A stretch of 64,000 bases of DNA, taken from NCBI GenBank assembly GCA_020849665.1, contig JADLFX010000014.1, forward strand, positions 36,603 to 100,602, read 5' to 3'. The stretch comes from Planctomycetota bacterium (GTDB lineage Bacteria > Planctomycetota > UBA1135 > UBA2386). Both the position numbers and the translations under genes were made by a program. The notes beneath the pieces are model-generated. The model was not told the origin of the DNA, searched no databases, and saw only the letters and a program-made list of their open reading frames with translations. Below, piece after piece: positions 1 to 8,387 of the stretch. Each line of letters starts with the position of its first letter. The stretch's first letter is position 1.

Positions 1-901
1 GGAGCGCGGCGGCCTCGCCGAAGTGCGCGCCGAGGCCCGGCACCTCGCGCAGCGTGGCGACCAGGGACGGCTGTGCCAGGCCGGCCCCGACCAGTTCGCC
101 GAGCAGACCCACCGTCGCGGCTTCCGCGCGGGTCGCCGCGGGCAGGAGATCCAGGGCCTGCTCCGCGTGCTCGTTCCACAGGCCCTGGCGGCCCAGGGCC
201 CCGCGCCACAGGACCCGGCCCGGTGGCAGGCCGCCGCCGGCCTCGAGCGCCGCGAGGTGCTCGGCGCTCAGGCCGCGCCGCTCCAGCGCATCGCGGGCGG
301 CCTGCACGGCGGCCACGGCGCGCTCCAGCTCGTACTCCAGTTGCAGCTCGTCGCGGCGCGCCACCAGGGGCAGCTCGTCGGGGCGGCTCGCGCTGCGCAG
401 GCCTCGCACCCGTTCCACCTCGCGGCGCGCCACGCGCTCCTGCACCAGGGCCGCACGCAGCGCGGCCGCCGCCTCCGCCGCGCTCCCGCTGCCCGGGTCG
501 AGGAGCGTGCCGGTCCACTGCAGGCGCGGCCGCGGGATGGCGTCGCGGACCAGCGTCACGATCTCGCCGCCCTCCTCGATCACCTGGCCGGGCTCGGCCC
601 GCACCGCGCGCACGACGCCGCCGAACGGCGCCACCACCGGCCGCCGCGCGAGGGGCGACTCGTGGATCACGGCCTGGATCGGCACCGTGCGCACGAACGT
701 CCGCTTGGCCAGCGGCTCGATCCGCACGCCCAGGTTGGCGAGCGTCTGGGCCGAGAGCTCGGTGTCGTGGGCCTGCGCCTCCTCCGCCGCCGCCCCGCCC
801 GCAGCCGCCTGGCCACCCTGGCGGGCCGCGTACCAACCACCGGCCAGGCCGAGCAGGGCACACGCGGCGCCCGAGAGGATCACGGTGAGGGGACGGTTCA
901 T
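1..901 (-). CDS. RND-type efflux periplasmic adaptor (HlyD/CusB-like), C-terminus cut by window edge
   Basis: About 300 N-terminal residues are visible; the frame runs off the left edge. It starts MNRPLTVILSGAACALLGLA, a membrane anchor or uncleaved signal. It continues with a lipoyl/barrel-sandwich segment near residues 88-117 (VVAPFGGVVRAVRAEPGQVI) and an Ala/Arg/Glu-rich helical hairpin region. Members of this family bridge an inner-membrane RND pump to a TolC-like channel. The ATG overlaps the stop of the upstream TolC-like gene by 4 bp (ATGA), so the two are translationally coupled. The substrate is inferred only from the Cys/His-rich leader protein of the operon, which hints at metal export. 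The RND pump itself would lie beyond the window. Confidence 0.82.
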   Translation of the reverse strand, partial: MNRPLTVILSGAACALLGLAGGWYAARQGGQAAAGGAAAEEAQAHDTELSAQTLANLGVRIEPLAKRTFVRTVPIQAVIHESPLARRPVVAPFGGVVRAVRAEPGQVIEEGGEIVTLVRDAIPRPRLQWTGTLLDPGSGSAAEAAAALRAALVQERVARREVERVRGLRSASRPDELPLVARRDELQLEYELERAVAAVQAARDALERRGLSAEHLAALEAGGGLPPGRVLWRGALGRQGLWNEHAEQALDLLPAATRAEAATVGLLGELVGAGLAQPSLVATLREVPGLGAHFGEAAAL

Positions 902-2238
902 CGATCGGCCTCCGGTTCGTCGGGGAAGCGCAGCAGCGGCGCGCCGCAGGCGGCCTCCAGTTCATGCCAGGAACGGTGCACGGCCTCCTCGGCGTCGAGG
1001 AGCAGGAGGCGCAGCGTCTGTTCCGCGCTCTGCAGGTCGAGGTAGCGCAGGGCGTCGACCAGTCCGCCCCGCAGCGCGCTCTCCGCGGCTTCGCTGGCCC
1101 GCCGGGCGGCCTCGGGCAGCGCGGCACGCAGGCGCATCCAGCGCTCGCCGCGCGCGTGCAGGCGGGCGCGTGCGTCCTCGATCGCGGCCAGCTGCGCGGC
1201 CAGGGCACCCTCGAAGGCGACGGCCGCCTCCGCACGCTGGCCGCGCGCTTCGGCGATGCCGGACTGGTTGCGGTCGAAGAGCGGGATCGGGATCCCGAGC
1301 ACCAGCCCGAAGCGGTCGACCTCGTCCTGCCGCTCGTAGGTGCCGCCCACCTGGAGGCCCGGATACTGCAGGGCCACCTGGTGGCGCAGGCGCTGCTCGC
1401 ACACCGCGTACTCGGCGCGCAGGCGGTGCAGCCCGGGATGGTCGCGCAGCAGGACCTCGCGCAGCACACCCGGCTCCGGCACGGCGTCGGGCAGCGGCGC
1501 GACGGGCAGGGGGCGCACCGCCAGCGCCGCGGCCGAGAGCCCCAGGAGCCGGCCGAGCCCGGCCCGGGCTTCCGCCTCGGCCTCCTCCGCCTGCGCGAGC
1601 TCGGCCTGGGCACGCCAGGTCACGCCTTCGAGCAGGACCAGCTCGGCGGCGCCGAGCTGCCCCGCCGCCGCCAGGCGGCGGGCGACGGTCCAGGCGCCGT
1701 CCGCGGTGGCCGCCAGCGCGGCGCGCAGGCCGCGGCGCGCGCGTGCGAAGTGGGCGGCGCTGACCGCCGCGCGCAGGCTCAGGTACTCCTCGCGCTCCGC
1801 GGCGATCCGCTGCACCAGCGCCGCCTCGGCACGCACCGCCAGGTAGTCGTCGTGGCTGGCGCGGACGCCCGGAAAGGGCAGCACCCAGCCGAGCGCGGCC
1901 TCCACGCCCCAGTCGAGGCTGCCGAGGATCCCGGGCCCGGTCAGCTGGCGCGGTTCGACGGACACCGTGGGGTTGGCCAGCGGGGTGCCCGCCTCGCGCA
2001 GGGCCGCGGCCGTGTCGTGCGCGGCACGGAGTGCACGCAGCCGCGGGTGCACCTCGCGTTGGCGGAGCGCCGCCTCGCGCAGGGTGAGCGGCACGGCCGC
2101 GCCGCGCTCCTGCTCGACGCGCGCCAGGAGCGCCGGCAGGTCGAGCGGGGCGGGCGTGTAGCTCTCGCAGCCCGCGGCCAGGGCGGCGGGCAGGGTGCAG
2201 CAGAGCAGCAGGTGTCGGGGGCGGGATGCGGAACGCAC
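898..2238 (-). CDS. TolC-family outer membrane efflux lipoprotein (CusC/OprM-like)
   Basis: 446 aa, the usual length for the family. A signal peptide ends in AAGC with the lipidated Cys at residue 24. The rest is the alternating long-helix and short-strand pattern of outer membrane efflux proteins, including LGIPIPLFDRN near residue 315, a typical motif at the second strand entry. It forms the outer-membrane duct of a tripartite pump and is followed by the adaptor gene with a 4-bp ATGA overlap. The substrate cannot be read from the sequence. The small Cys-rich gene 46 bp upstream is probably first in the same operon. Confidence 0.85.
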   Translation of the reverse strand: MRSASRPRHLLLCCTLPAALAAGCESYTPAPLDLPALLARVEQERGAAVPLTLREAALRQREVHPRLRALRAAHDTAAALREAGTPLANPTVSVEPRQLTGPGILGSLDWGVEAALGWVLPFPGVRASHDDYLAVRAEAALVQRIAAEREEYLSLRAAVSAAHFARARRGLRAALAATADGAWTVARRLAAAGQLGAAELVLLEGVTWRAQAELAQAEEAEAEARAGLGRLLGLSAAALAVRPLPVAPLPDAVPEPGVLREVLLRDHPGLHRLRAEYAVCEQRLRHQVALQYPGLQVGGTYERQDEVDRFGLVLGIPIPLFDRNQSGIAEARGQRAEAAVAFEGALAAQLAAIEDARARLHARGERWMRLRAALPEAARRASEAAESALRGGLVDALRYLDLQSAEQTLRLLLLDAEEAVHRSWHELEAACGAPLLRFPDEPEADR

Positions 2239-2284
2239 GTACGGACTCCAGGGATCAGCGGCCGGTCGTGGACGACCGGCGCGC

Positions 2285-2662
2285 TCAGACCTGGATCACG
2301 GTCACGCGCAGGGGCAGCAGCCGCGGATCCACGTCTGGTGGTCGAGGCGGATCGGAGATCCGCACCCCCCGCGGCGGTGCGCAGCAGGACTCCGCGGATG
2401 CCGACGCCGGGAGGGCGGCCGTGCCGGGCACGCCCGCGCGTTCGTCGCTCCGGGACGGCAGGAGTGCCGCGTCCTCGGCGTGTCCCTCACACGTGCACGC
2501 CAGCGCTGCCCCGTCGGTCCCGCCGGCGGCGGCGCCCGGCGTGCCGCTCAGGTCCACCCCGTGGCACTCGCACACGCAGGGCAGATGCGGCAGGAGGAGC
2601 ACCAGCCAGGCCACGAGGGCGAGGCCGAGCTGCGCTGCGCGGCGTGCGGATCCGGCCGACAT
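2285..2662 (-). CDS. Small Cys/His-rich membrane-anchored or exported protein, first gene of efflux operon
   Basis: 125 aa. One hydrophobic segment lies at about residues 9-28. It is followed directly by a cluster CVCECHG, then CTCEGH near residue 56 and SCC near residue 92, a pattern suited to binding a soft metal such as Cu, Ag, Zn or Cd outside the cytoplasm. I do not recognise a named family. Position argues for a role with the pump: it is 46 bp upstream of the TolC-like gene on the same strand and diverges from the quinone reductase gene. The binding role is inference from Cys/His content and neighbours. The frame is open in a very GC-rich region, so a small risk of over-prediction remains. 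Confidence 0.6.
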   Translation of the reverse strand: MSAGSARRAAQLGLALVAWLVLLLPHLPCVCECHGVDLSGTPGAAAGGTDGAALACTCEGHAEDAALLPSRSDERAGVPGTAALPASASAESCCAPPRGVRISDPPRPPDVDPRLLPLRVTVIQV

Positions 2663-2772
2663 GTCGGCGGGGACTATCGGCGGCCACCCTCCCCGGGGTC
2701 AAGCCGAGGGCGACGCGGGGGCCGCGCCGTGCATGCCTTCCCCGGACGTGGCGGCCCGGGGATCATCCGCCG

Positions 2773-3738
2773 ATGCACGCCATCCGCATCCAACGCCACG
2801 GCGGCCCCGAAGTGCTCGAGTCCGCCGAGGTCCCGGTGCCCGAGCCTGGCCCCGGCCGGATCCGCGTGCGCTTGCAGGCGATCGGGGTCAACTTCATCGA
2901 CGTCTACCAGCGCACGGGCCTCTACCCGCAGAGCCTGCCCTTCGTGCCCGGGGTCGAGGGTGCCGGCGTGGTCGACGCCGTCGGTCCGCAGGTCGCCGGA
3001 GTGCGCGTCGGAGACCGCGTCGCCTTCGCCCAGCAGCCAGGCAGCTACGCCGCACAGGCGGTGATCGAAGCCACGCGTGCGGTGCATGTGCCCGTCGGGA
3101 TCGGCATGGACACGGCGGCGGCGCTGCTGCTGCAGGGGATGACGGCCCACTACCTCGCCTGCGACACGTTCCCGCTCCGCCAGGGACACATGGCGCTCGT
3201 GCATGCCGGCGCGGGCGGCGTGGGACTGCTGCTCACCCAGATCGCAGTGCGCCGTGGCGCGCGCGTGCTGGCCACGGTCTCCAGCGAAGCGAAGGCCGAG
3301 CTGGCGCGCGGCGCGGGGGCCGAACGCGTGGTGCGCTACGACCGCGAGGACTTCGCGGCGGCCGCCCGCGCATGGAGCGGCGGCCGCGGCGTCGACGTGG
3401 TGTACGACTCGGTCGCCGCGACGACCTTCGCCGGCAGCCTCGCGAGCCTGCGGCCACGGGGCATGCTGGTGCTCTACGGACAGTCCAGCGGGCCGGTGCC
3501 GCCCTTCGACCTGCGCGAGCTGAGCAAGGGCGCCTGGTTCGTGACCCGCCCGACCCTGCACCACTACGTCCATCTGCCCGAGGAGTTGCAGGCGCGCAGC
3601 CGCGACCTCTTCGCATGGCTGGCGGAAGGCTGGCTGCGGGTGCGGATCGGCCAGCGCTGGCCCCTGGGCGAGGCCGCGGCAGCCCACCGCGCCCTGGAGG
3701 GCAGGGCCACCACCGGCAAGGTGCTGCTGATGCCGTGA
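2773..3738 (+). CDS. NADPH:quinone oxidoreductase, zinc-independent MDR family
   Basis: 321 aa, normal for QOR/zeta-crystallin-type medium-chain reductases. The N-terminal GroES-like fold includes GVNFIDVYQRTGLYP. The nucleotide-binding Rossmann part carries HAGAGGVGLLL near residue 143. The catalytic zinc ligands of alcohol dehydrogenases are absent, as expected for quinone reductases. It probably reduces quinones or reactive enones with NADPH in the cytosol. ATG 2773 gives an N-terminus that matches the family (MHAIRIQRHGGPEVLE); the open frame upstream is GC-driven. It diverges from the Cys-rich efflux operon. Confidence 0.9.
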   Translation: MHAIRIQRHGGPEVLESAEVPVPEPGPGRIRVRLQAIGVNFIDVYQRTGLYPQSLPFVPGVEGAGVVDAVGPQVAGVRVGDRVAFAQQPGSYAAQAVIEATRAVHVPVGIGMDTAAALLLQGMTAHYLACDTFPLRQGHMALVHAGAGGVGLLLTQIAVRRGARVLATVSSEAKAELARGAGAERVVRYDREDFAAAARAWSGGRGVDVVYDSVAATTFAGSLASLRPRGMLVLYGQSSGPVPPFDLRELSKGAWFVTRPTLHHYVHLPEELQARSRDLFAWLAEGWLRVRIGQRWPLGEAAAAHRALEGRATTGKVLLMP

Positions 3739-3747
3739 GAATCGGAC

Positions 3748-3766
3748 GGAATCCGCCGGAGATTCC
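3748..3766 (+). terminator. Short hairpin after quinone reductase gene
   Basis: GGAATC, a 7-nt loop, then GATTCC, starting 10 bp after the stop codon. There is no T tract, so termination is only suggested by position. Confidence 0.25.
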
Positions 3767-3842
3767 GGCTCCGCCGGTTTCCAGGAGGTCGAGGTCCCAC
3801 AGGAGTCGCACGCCACGCGACGATTCCCGCCACCAGCCGCCC

Positions 3843-6200
3843 ATGCCCGGTCCCGACCGAGACACCTTCGACCGCCTGGTGCACGAACACCACGCCGCCG
3901 TGTACCGCAGCGCCCTGCGCATCGTGCGCCGCGCCGGCGACGCGGAGGACGTGGCCCAGGAGGTGTTCCTGCGGGTGCTGGCCGGCAAGGCACCGATGCA
4001 CCGGGCCGAGGAGCCGCAGGCCGCGCTGTGCTGGCTGGCCACGCGGCTCGCGCTGAACCATCTGCGCGCCGCGCGGCGCCGCGACCGCAAGGAGAGGGGA
4101 GCTGCCATGCCCGAGAGCCAGGCCACTCCGGCGGACGATGCCGCCGATCACGAGTTGCACGCCACGGTGCGTGTCCAGATCGATGCGCTGCCGGACGACC
4201 TGCGCCTGCCCCTCCTGCTGCGCTACCAGGACCGGCTCACCTTCGCGGCGCTGGGCAGCGCGCTGGCGCTGTCCGAGTCGACCGCCCACGAACGCGTCCA
4301 GGAGGCGCTCGCCCGCCTGCGCCAGCGTCTCGCGGGCGCAGGGCTCGCAGTGGCGCCCGCGAGGCTGGCCGAGCTGGTCGCCGTTGCGGACCCGGCCGCG
4401 GCCCCCGTCGGCCTTCAGACGCGGCTGCTCGCGCTGCGACCGGCAGGGCTTGCCGCGCTGCCGGCGGCGGGGCTCGCCACGCTCGGCGGGCTGGCGGTCA
4501 TTGGCGTGGTGGCCCTCGCGTCCGCGTGGTTCCGCGACGCGGGGTCCTCGGCCACCGTGCCGGAGGGCGGACCCATCGCCGCCGCGGCGGGACCTGCGGT
4601 CCACCCTCAGGACCCGGCGCCGCGGCCGAGTCCCCGCACGCCCGTCGCGGATCCAGCCACGCGCGGCGCCGGCGCGCCGCCTGCACCGCGGAGCTCGGCT
4701 GCGTTCTCGGGCACGGTGCACGATGCGCTGGCCTGGCCGCTCGCAGGCGCACGGGTCGCGGCGGTCGCGGCCGGCAATCTGAAGCCGTTCGAGCTGGCCG
4801 CGACGCGCAGCGATGCGTCCGGTGCATTCCGCCTCGAGGTACCCCTGGCCGGCACGCCGGTGCCCGCAGAGCGGATCCGCATCCGCGTGACCGAGGGTCC
4901 CCGCCAGCTCCTGGAGACCGCGGAGCTGGAGCTGCCACGCGACGGCGACCCTGCCCCACTGCGCCTCACGCTGCCCCCGGACACGGGCACGGAGGCCAGC
5001 CGCTTCACGCTGGCCGTGACCGTGCGCGACGCCGCGGGCCGGCCGGTGGCGGACGTGCCCGTGGCGCTCTACGCGCAGGGCGACGCCGCGCCGCGCCCCG
5101 GCCAGAGTCCGCCCGAGGCCGAATCGAGGACCGGCGCGGACGGCGTGGCCGCGCTGGACGGGCGCAGCCCGGGCGCCAAGCTCGTGTTCGGGGACGGGCG
5201 CAGGCTCGGCTTCAGCGGCGCGTTTGCCACGGTGACCATCGAACGACCCGGCGCACATCGGGCCAGCCTCGAGCTGGTCGCGGGCGCCACCCTGCACGCC
5301 CGGCTCGCCCTGGTCGGCGGCGGCACGCCGGAGTGGGCGAACGTATGGCTCGAGGACGAGACCACGCACCTGCAGCACAGCGGGGAGCTGCGCGACGGGG
5401 CGGTGGAGTTCACCGGCCTGGGGCCGGGGCCGTTCACGCTGCGGGTGTACGCCCATCCGTACTCGCCGGCGCGGCGGCGCGGCCTGCGCCCCGGTCCGGA
5501 CCCGGTGCAGGTGCTCCTCAAGCTCGCCGAGGATCCGCGCGCCGTCGGGCACCACATGGCGGAGGTGCACGGCACGCTCTTGGACGCCGCCACCGGCGCG
5601 ACCGTGGCATTCGAGCCGGGTCAGGTCGAGGCGCACCCCGTGCGGGACGGCGATTCGACGCTGGCCGTCGACCGGATCGAGCCGCCGCGCCCGGTCCAGC
5701 GGATGCTGGATCGGCGCAGGATCGAGGCCTTCCACGTCGGCGGGCTCGAGCCGGGCGAGTGGGCGGTGGTGGCGCGCGTGCCCGGCTATGCGCCCGCGGT
5801 GTGGATCGGGACGCTCGCCGAAGCGGAGCTGCGTACGGGCGTCGCACTCTACCTGCAGCGCGGTGCCGAGGTGGCGGGGCGGGTCGTCGACGACCAGGGG
5901 GTGCCGGTGGCCGGGGCCCTGGTGTTCGTCGCCGGTCTCGGGGCGCGGGCCGACGCCAACCTGCGGGCCTGGGAGGCGACGCAGGGCCAGCGGGACGCGC
6001 GCGCGGCGGCGCCCGCCGCGCTGGCCGCGTCGGCGCGCACCGGCGACGACGGCAGGTTCGTGCTGCGCCACGTCCCAGGCGGCGTGAGTCTGCGCGTGGT
6101 GGCGGTCGCGCCACGGCATCGGCTCGCGCTCAGCCCGCCCTTCGTGCTGCGCGAGGGCGAGGTGCGCGCCGACGTCGGGCTGCGCGCGAGCCCGCGCTGA
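3843..6200 (+). CDS. ECF sigma factor fused to a transmembrane segment and carboxypeptidase-regulatory-like domains
   Basis: 785 aa. Residues 7-78 match sigma region 2 (DAEDVAQEVFLRV at 33-45). Residues 108-162 match region 4 (ALPDDLRLPLLLRY, then a helix-turn-helix around ALSESTAHERVQEAL). After an Ala/Pro linker comes one hydrophobic helix at about 209-230, a Pro/Ala-rich spacer, and several beta-sandwich repeats of the CarboxypepD_reg type, for example near 287, 392 and 678 (VVDDQGVPVAGALVFVAG). The likely topology is a cytoplasmic sigma factor tethered to the membrane with an external domain of about 540 residues, which could sense a signal without a separate anti-sigma factor. That mechanism is inference. 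ECF factors with C-terminal extensions are known in planctomycetes. ATG 3843 fits the start of region 2. Confidence 0.82.
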   Translation: MPGPDRDTFDRLVHEHHAAVYRSALRIVRRAGDAEDVAQEVFLRVLAGKAPMHRAEEPQAALCWLATRLALNHLRAARRRDRKERGAAMPESQATPADDAADHELHATVRVQIDALPDDLRLPLLLRYQDRLTFAALGSALALSESTAHERVQEALARLRQRLAGAGLAVAPARLAELVAVADPAAAPVGLQTRLLALRPAGLAALPAAGLATLGGLAVIGVVALASAWFRDAGSSATVPEGGPIAAAAGPAVHPQDPAPRPSPRTPVADPATRGAGAPPAPRSSAAFSGTVHDALAWPLAGARVAAVAAGNLKPFELAATRSDASGAFRLEVPLAGTPVPAERIRIRVTEGPRQLLETAELELPRDGDPAPLRLTLPPDTGTEASRFTLAVTVRDAAGRPVADVPVALYAQGDAAPRPGQSPPEAESRTGADGVAALDGRSPGAKLVFGDGRRLGFSGAFATVTIERPGAHRASLELVAGATLHARLALVGGGTPEWANVWLEDETTHLQHSGELRDGAVEFTGLGPGPFTLRVYAHPYSPARRRGLRPGPDPVQVLLKLAEDPRAVGHHMAEVHGTLLDAATGATVAFEPGQVEAHPVRDGDSTLAVDRIEPPRPVQRMLDRRRIEAFHVGGLEPGEWAVVARVPGYAPAVWIGTLAEAELRTGVALYLQRGAEVAGRVVDDQGVPVAGALVFVAGLGARADANLRAWEATQGQRDARAAAPAALAASARTGDDGRFVLRHVPGGVSLRVVAVAPRHRLALSPPFVLREGEVRADVGLRASPR

Positions 6201-6204
6201 GCAG

Positions 6205-6227
6205 CGCCCCGCTGCCGTGCCGGGGCG
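6205..6227. terminator. Bidirectional hairpin in convergent gap
   Basis: CGCCCCG, 9-nt loop, CGGGGCG lies between the sigma-fusion stop (6200) and the NYN gene stop (6230), so it could terminate both converging transcripts. No T tract is present. Confidence 0.45.
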
Positions 6228-6229
6228 GC

Positions 6230-7126
6230 CTATTCGTTGGCCGGCATCCGCACGATGTAGCCGCCCGACTTGTCGTCGCGTTCGAGCCGCACGAGCCCGA
6301 GGCGCGCGGCGGCCTCGAGCATGCTGTTGAACGAGCGGAAGCCGTGGAACGTCTCGTTGAAGCCCGGGTTGCGGCGTTTGAGCGCCTGCTTCACCATCGA
6401 GCCCCACACCTTCTCCTCGCCGCCGCGCTCGTCGATCAGCTCCTCGGCGGTGGCCACGATCAGGTCGATGCCCTTCTGGGCCCGCTCGTCGTCGCTGCTC
6501 TTGCGCGCAGCCGTGGCCTTGGGCGCCGCGCCGACCGCGGCCCGGCCGGCGGTCTTGGCTGCGGCGCGCGGCGCGGCGGAGGCGGAGGACTCCGCGCCGG
6601 CCACGGCGGCCGCCCGGGCCGGCGCCTTGCGGGCGACGGGCTCGCGCTTCTGGCGCACGAGATCGTCGTAGAAGATGAACTCGTCGCAGTTGGCCATCAG
6701 CAGGTCCGACGTCGAGTTCTTCACGCCGACCCCGATCACCGTGCGGTCGTTCTCGCGCAGTTTGGAGACGAGGGGAGAGAAATCGGAGTCGCCGCTGATG
6801 ATCACGAAGGTGTCGACGTGCGGCTTGGTGTAGCAGAGGTCCAGGGCGTCGACGACCATCCGGATGTCCGCAGAGTTCTTGCCGCTCTGCCGCACGTGCG
6901 GGATCTCGATCAGCTCGAATGCGGCCTCGTGCATCTGCGCCTTGAACGTGCGGTAGCGGTCCCAGTCGCAGTACGCCTTCTTCACCACGATGCTGCCCTT
7001 GAGCAGCAGCCGCTCCAGCACCTTGCCGATGTCGAACTTGGCGTAGTTGGCGTCGCTCACGCCGAGGGCGATGTTCTCGAAGTCGCAGAACAAGGCCATG
7101 TTGATCACGCCAGCAGGCTCAGCCAC
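6230..7126 (-). CDS. NYN-domain ribonuclease-like protein with C-terminal OST-HTH/LOTUS domain
   Basis: 298 aa. The N-terminal NYN (PIN-like) domain occupies about residues 10-155 and keeps the acidic pocket: CDFEN with D15, SADIRMVVD with D87, and SGDSDF with D113 and D115. A low-complexity Ala/Lys linker (about 160-215) leads to a LOTUS-type winged helix (about 220-290, GSMVKQALKRRNPGF). Proteins of this LabA/limkain-like layout are thought to bind and probably cleave RNA. It lies downstream of an acyl-CoA dehydrogenase gene on the same strand with an 87-bp gap, so co-transcription is possible. The RNA target is unknown. Confidence 0.85.
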   Translation of the reverse strand: MAEPAGVINMALFCDFENIALGVSDANYAKFDIGKVLERLLLKGSIVVKKAYCDWDRYRTFKAQMHEAAFELIEIPHVRQSGKNSADIRMVVDALDLCYTKPHVDTFVIISGDSDFSPLVSKLRENDRTVIGVGVKNSTSDLLMANCDEFIFYDDLVRQKREPVARKAPARAAAVAGAESSASAAPRAAAKTAGRAAVGAAPKATAARKSSDDERAQKGIDLIVATAEELIDERGGEEKVWGSMVKQALKRRNPGFNETFHGFRSFNSMLEAAARLGLVRLERDDKSGGYIVRMPANE

Positions 7127-7213
7127 GGTCGTCTCCTGAAGGAAGGTCTCGGGGGCAGGATAGCCGCGCGGCCGTCGCCCCCCGCCCGGGAAAGCGCTGA
7201 CGGCCGCACGCCG

Positions 7214-8323
7214 CTAGCGCGCCAGCTGCACCGCCAGGGCGTCGCGCAGCCGTTCGCCGCCGCCGTCCAGGACGTCGAGGGTCTTGGCGTCGCGATAGTG
7301 CCGCTCCACGTGGTACTCGACCACGAACCCGTAGCCGCCGTGGATCTGGATGGCCTCGTCCGCGGCGTACACGGCGGCTTCCACGCCCTCGATCCGCGCC
7401 AGCATGGCGGCGATCTGGACCTCGGCGTGCGCCGGATCGGTGTGCAGGTCGGCGAGGCGGGCGGCGTGGTAGGCAGCGTGGCGCGCGGCGAGACCCCGCC
7501 GCCTGGCCTCGACCAGCTTGTGGGCCACGGCCTGCTGGGCCAGGAGCGGCTTGCCGAACGCGATCCGCTCGCCAGCGTGCCGGACCGCCGCACGCCACGC
7601 GGCATCCGCGATCCCGGCGCCGATCGCTGCCCCACCGATGCAGGCCGCCAGGCCGGCGCGCCGCAGCGCGCCTTCGGCCTCGCCGGCCTGGGCGAGCGCG
7701 TGCCGCGCGGGCAGCGCGACGCCGCGGAACTCCACGGCAGCCGGCGCCGCGGCGCGGAACCCGAGGGGACGCAGCGGCCGCACCTCCGCCTTGCCCGGTG
7801 GCACGTGCAGGAGCACGGGACCGTTGTCGGAGCGCGCGGCGACCAGCAGGTGCTCGGCCTGGGCGGCGCCCACGACCAGGGGGGCCACGCCGTCCACGAC
7901 GATCTCGCCGCCGGGCGCCTGCCTGGCGTTCAGGCCGGACTCGGGGCCGACGAAGGCGCAGAGCGTCCCGCCGAGGATCTCGCCGAGCAGGTCCGCCGCG
8001 GCGGGCACGCCGTCGAGCGCCTTGCCGCACAGCCCGGCCTGACCCAGGAAGAGGCGCGCGGTCGAGGCACAGCCCCGCGCCACCTCCTCGAGAGCCACGA
8101 CGAAGGTGAGCCAGCTCATCCCGGCGCCGCCGCTCGCCTCCGCGACCGGCAGGCCGAGCAGGCCGAGCTCCGCGAGCTGTCGATACGACTCCAGCACGAA
8201 GGTGCCGTGCTCGTCGTGCTCCAGGGCCCTGGGTCCGGCCACGTCGGCGACGAAGCGGGCCACGGTGTCGAGGATCAGGTTCTGCTCCTCGGAGAGTTCG
8301 AAGTTGTGCATTGCCAAGCTCAC
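7214..8323 (-). CDS. Acyl-CoA dehydrogenase
   Basis: 369 aa, FAD-dependent acyl-CoA dehydrogenase fold. The N-terminal helical domain begins FELSEEQNLILDTVARFV. The C-terminal signature IQIHGGYGFVVEYHVERHYRD contains the expected catalytic base Glu336. The middle beta domain is shorter and less conserved than in the paralogue at 9484, so the acyl substrate may differ. It would oxidise an acyl-CoA to the trans-2-enoyl-CoA and pass electrons to ETF. A second Met at residue 5 (8311) is an equally good start. It follows sppA with a 64-bp gap in a run of beta-oxidation genes. Confidence 0.88.
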   Translation of the reverse strand: MSLAMHNFELSEEQNLILDTVARFVADVAGPRALEHDEHGTFVLESYRQLAELGLLGLPVAEASGGAGMSWLTFVVALEEVARGCASTARLFLGQAGLCGKALDGVPAAADLLGEILGGTLCAFVGPESGLNARQAPGGEIVVDGVAPLVVGAAQAEHLLVAARSDNGPVLLHVPPGKAEVRPLRPLGFRAAAPAAVEFRGVALPARHALAQAGEAEGALRRAGLAACIGGAAIGAGIADAAWRAAVRHAGERIAFGKPLLAQQAVAHKLVEARRRGLAARHAAYHAARLADLHTDPAHAEVQIAAMLARIEGVEAAVYAADEAIQIHGGYGFVVEYHVERHYRDAKTLDVLDGGGERLRDALAVQLAR

Positions 8324-8387
8324 CGCAGCGGCGGCGCCGGTCGGATTGGGTCAGGAGGTGGTGCCTTGCGCGACAGGGATGGGCGCC

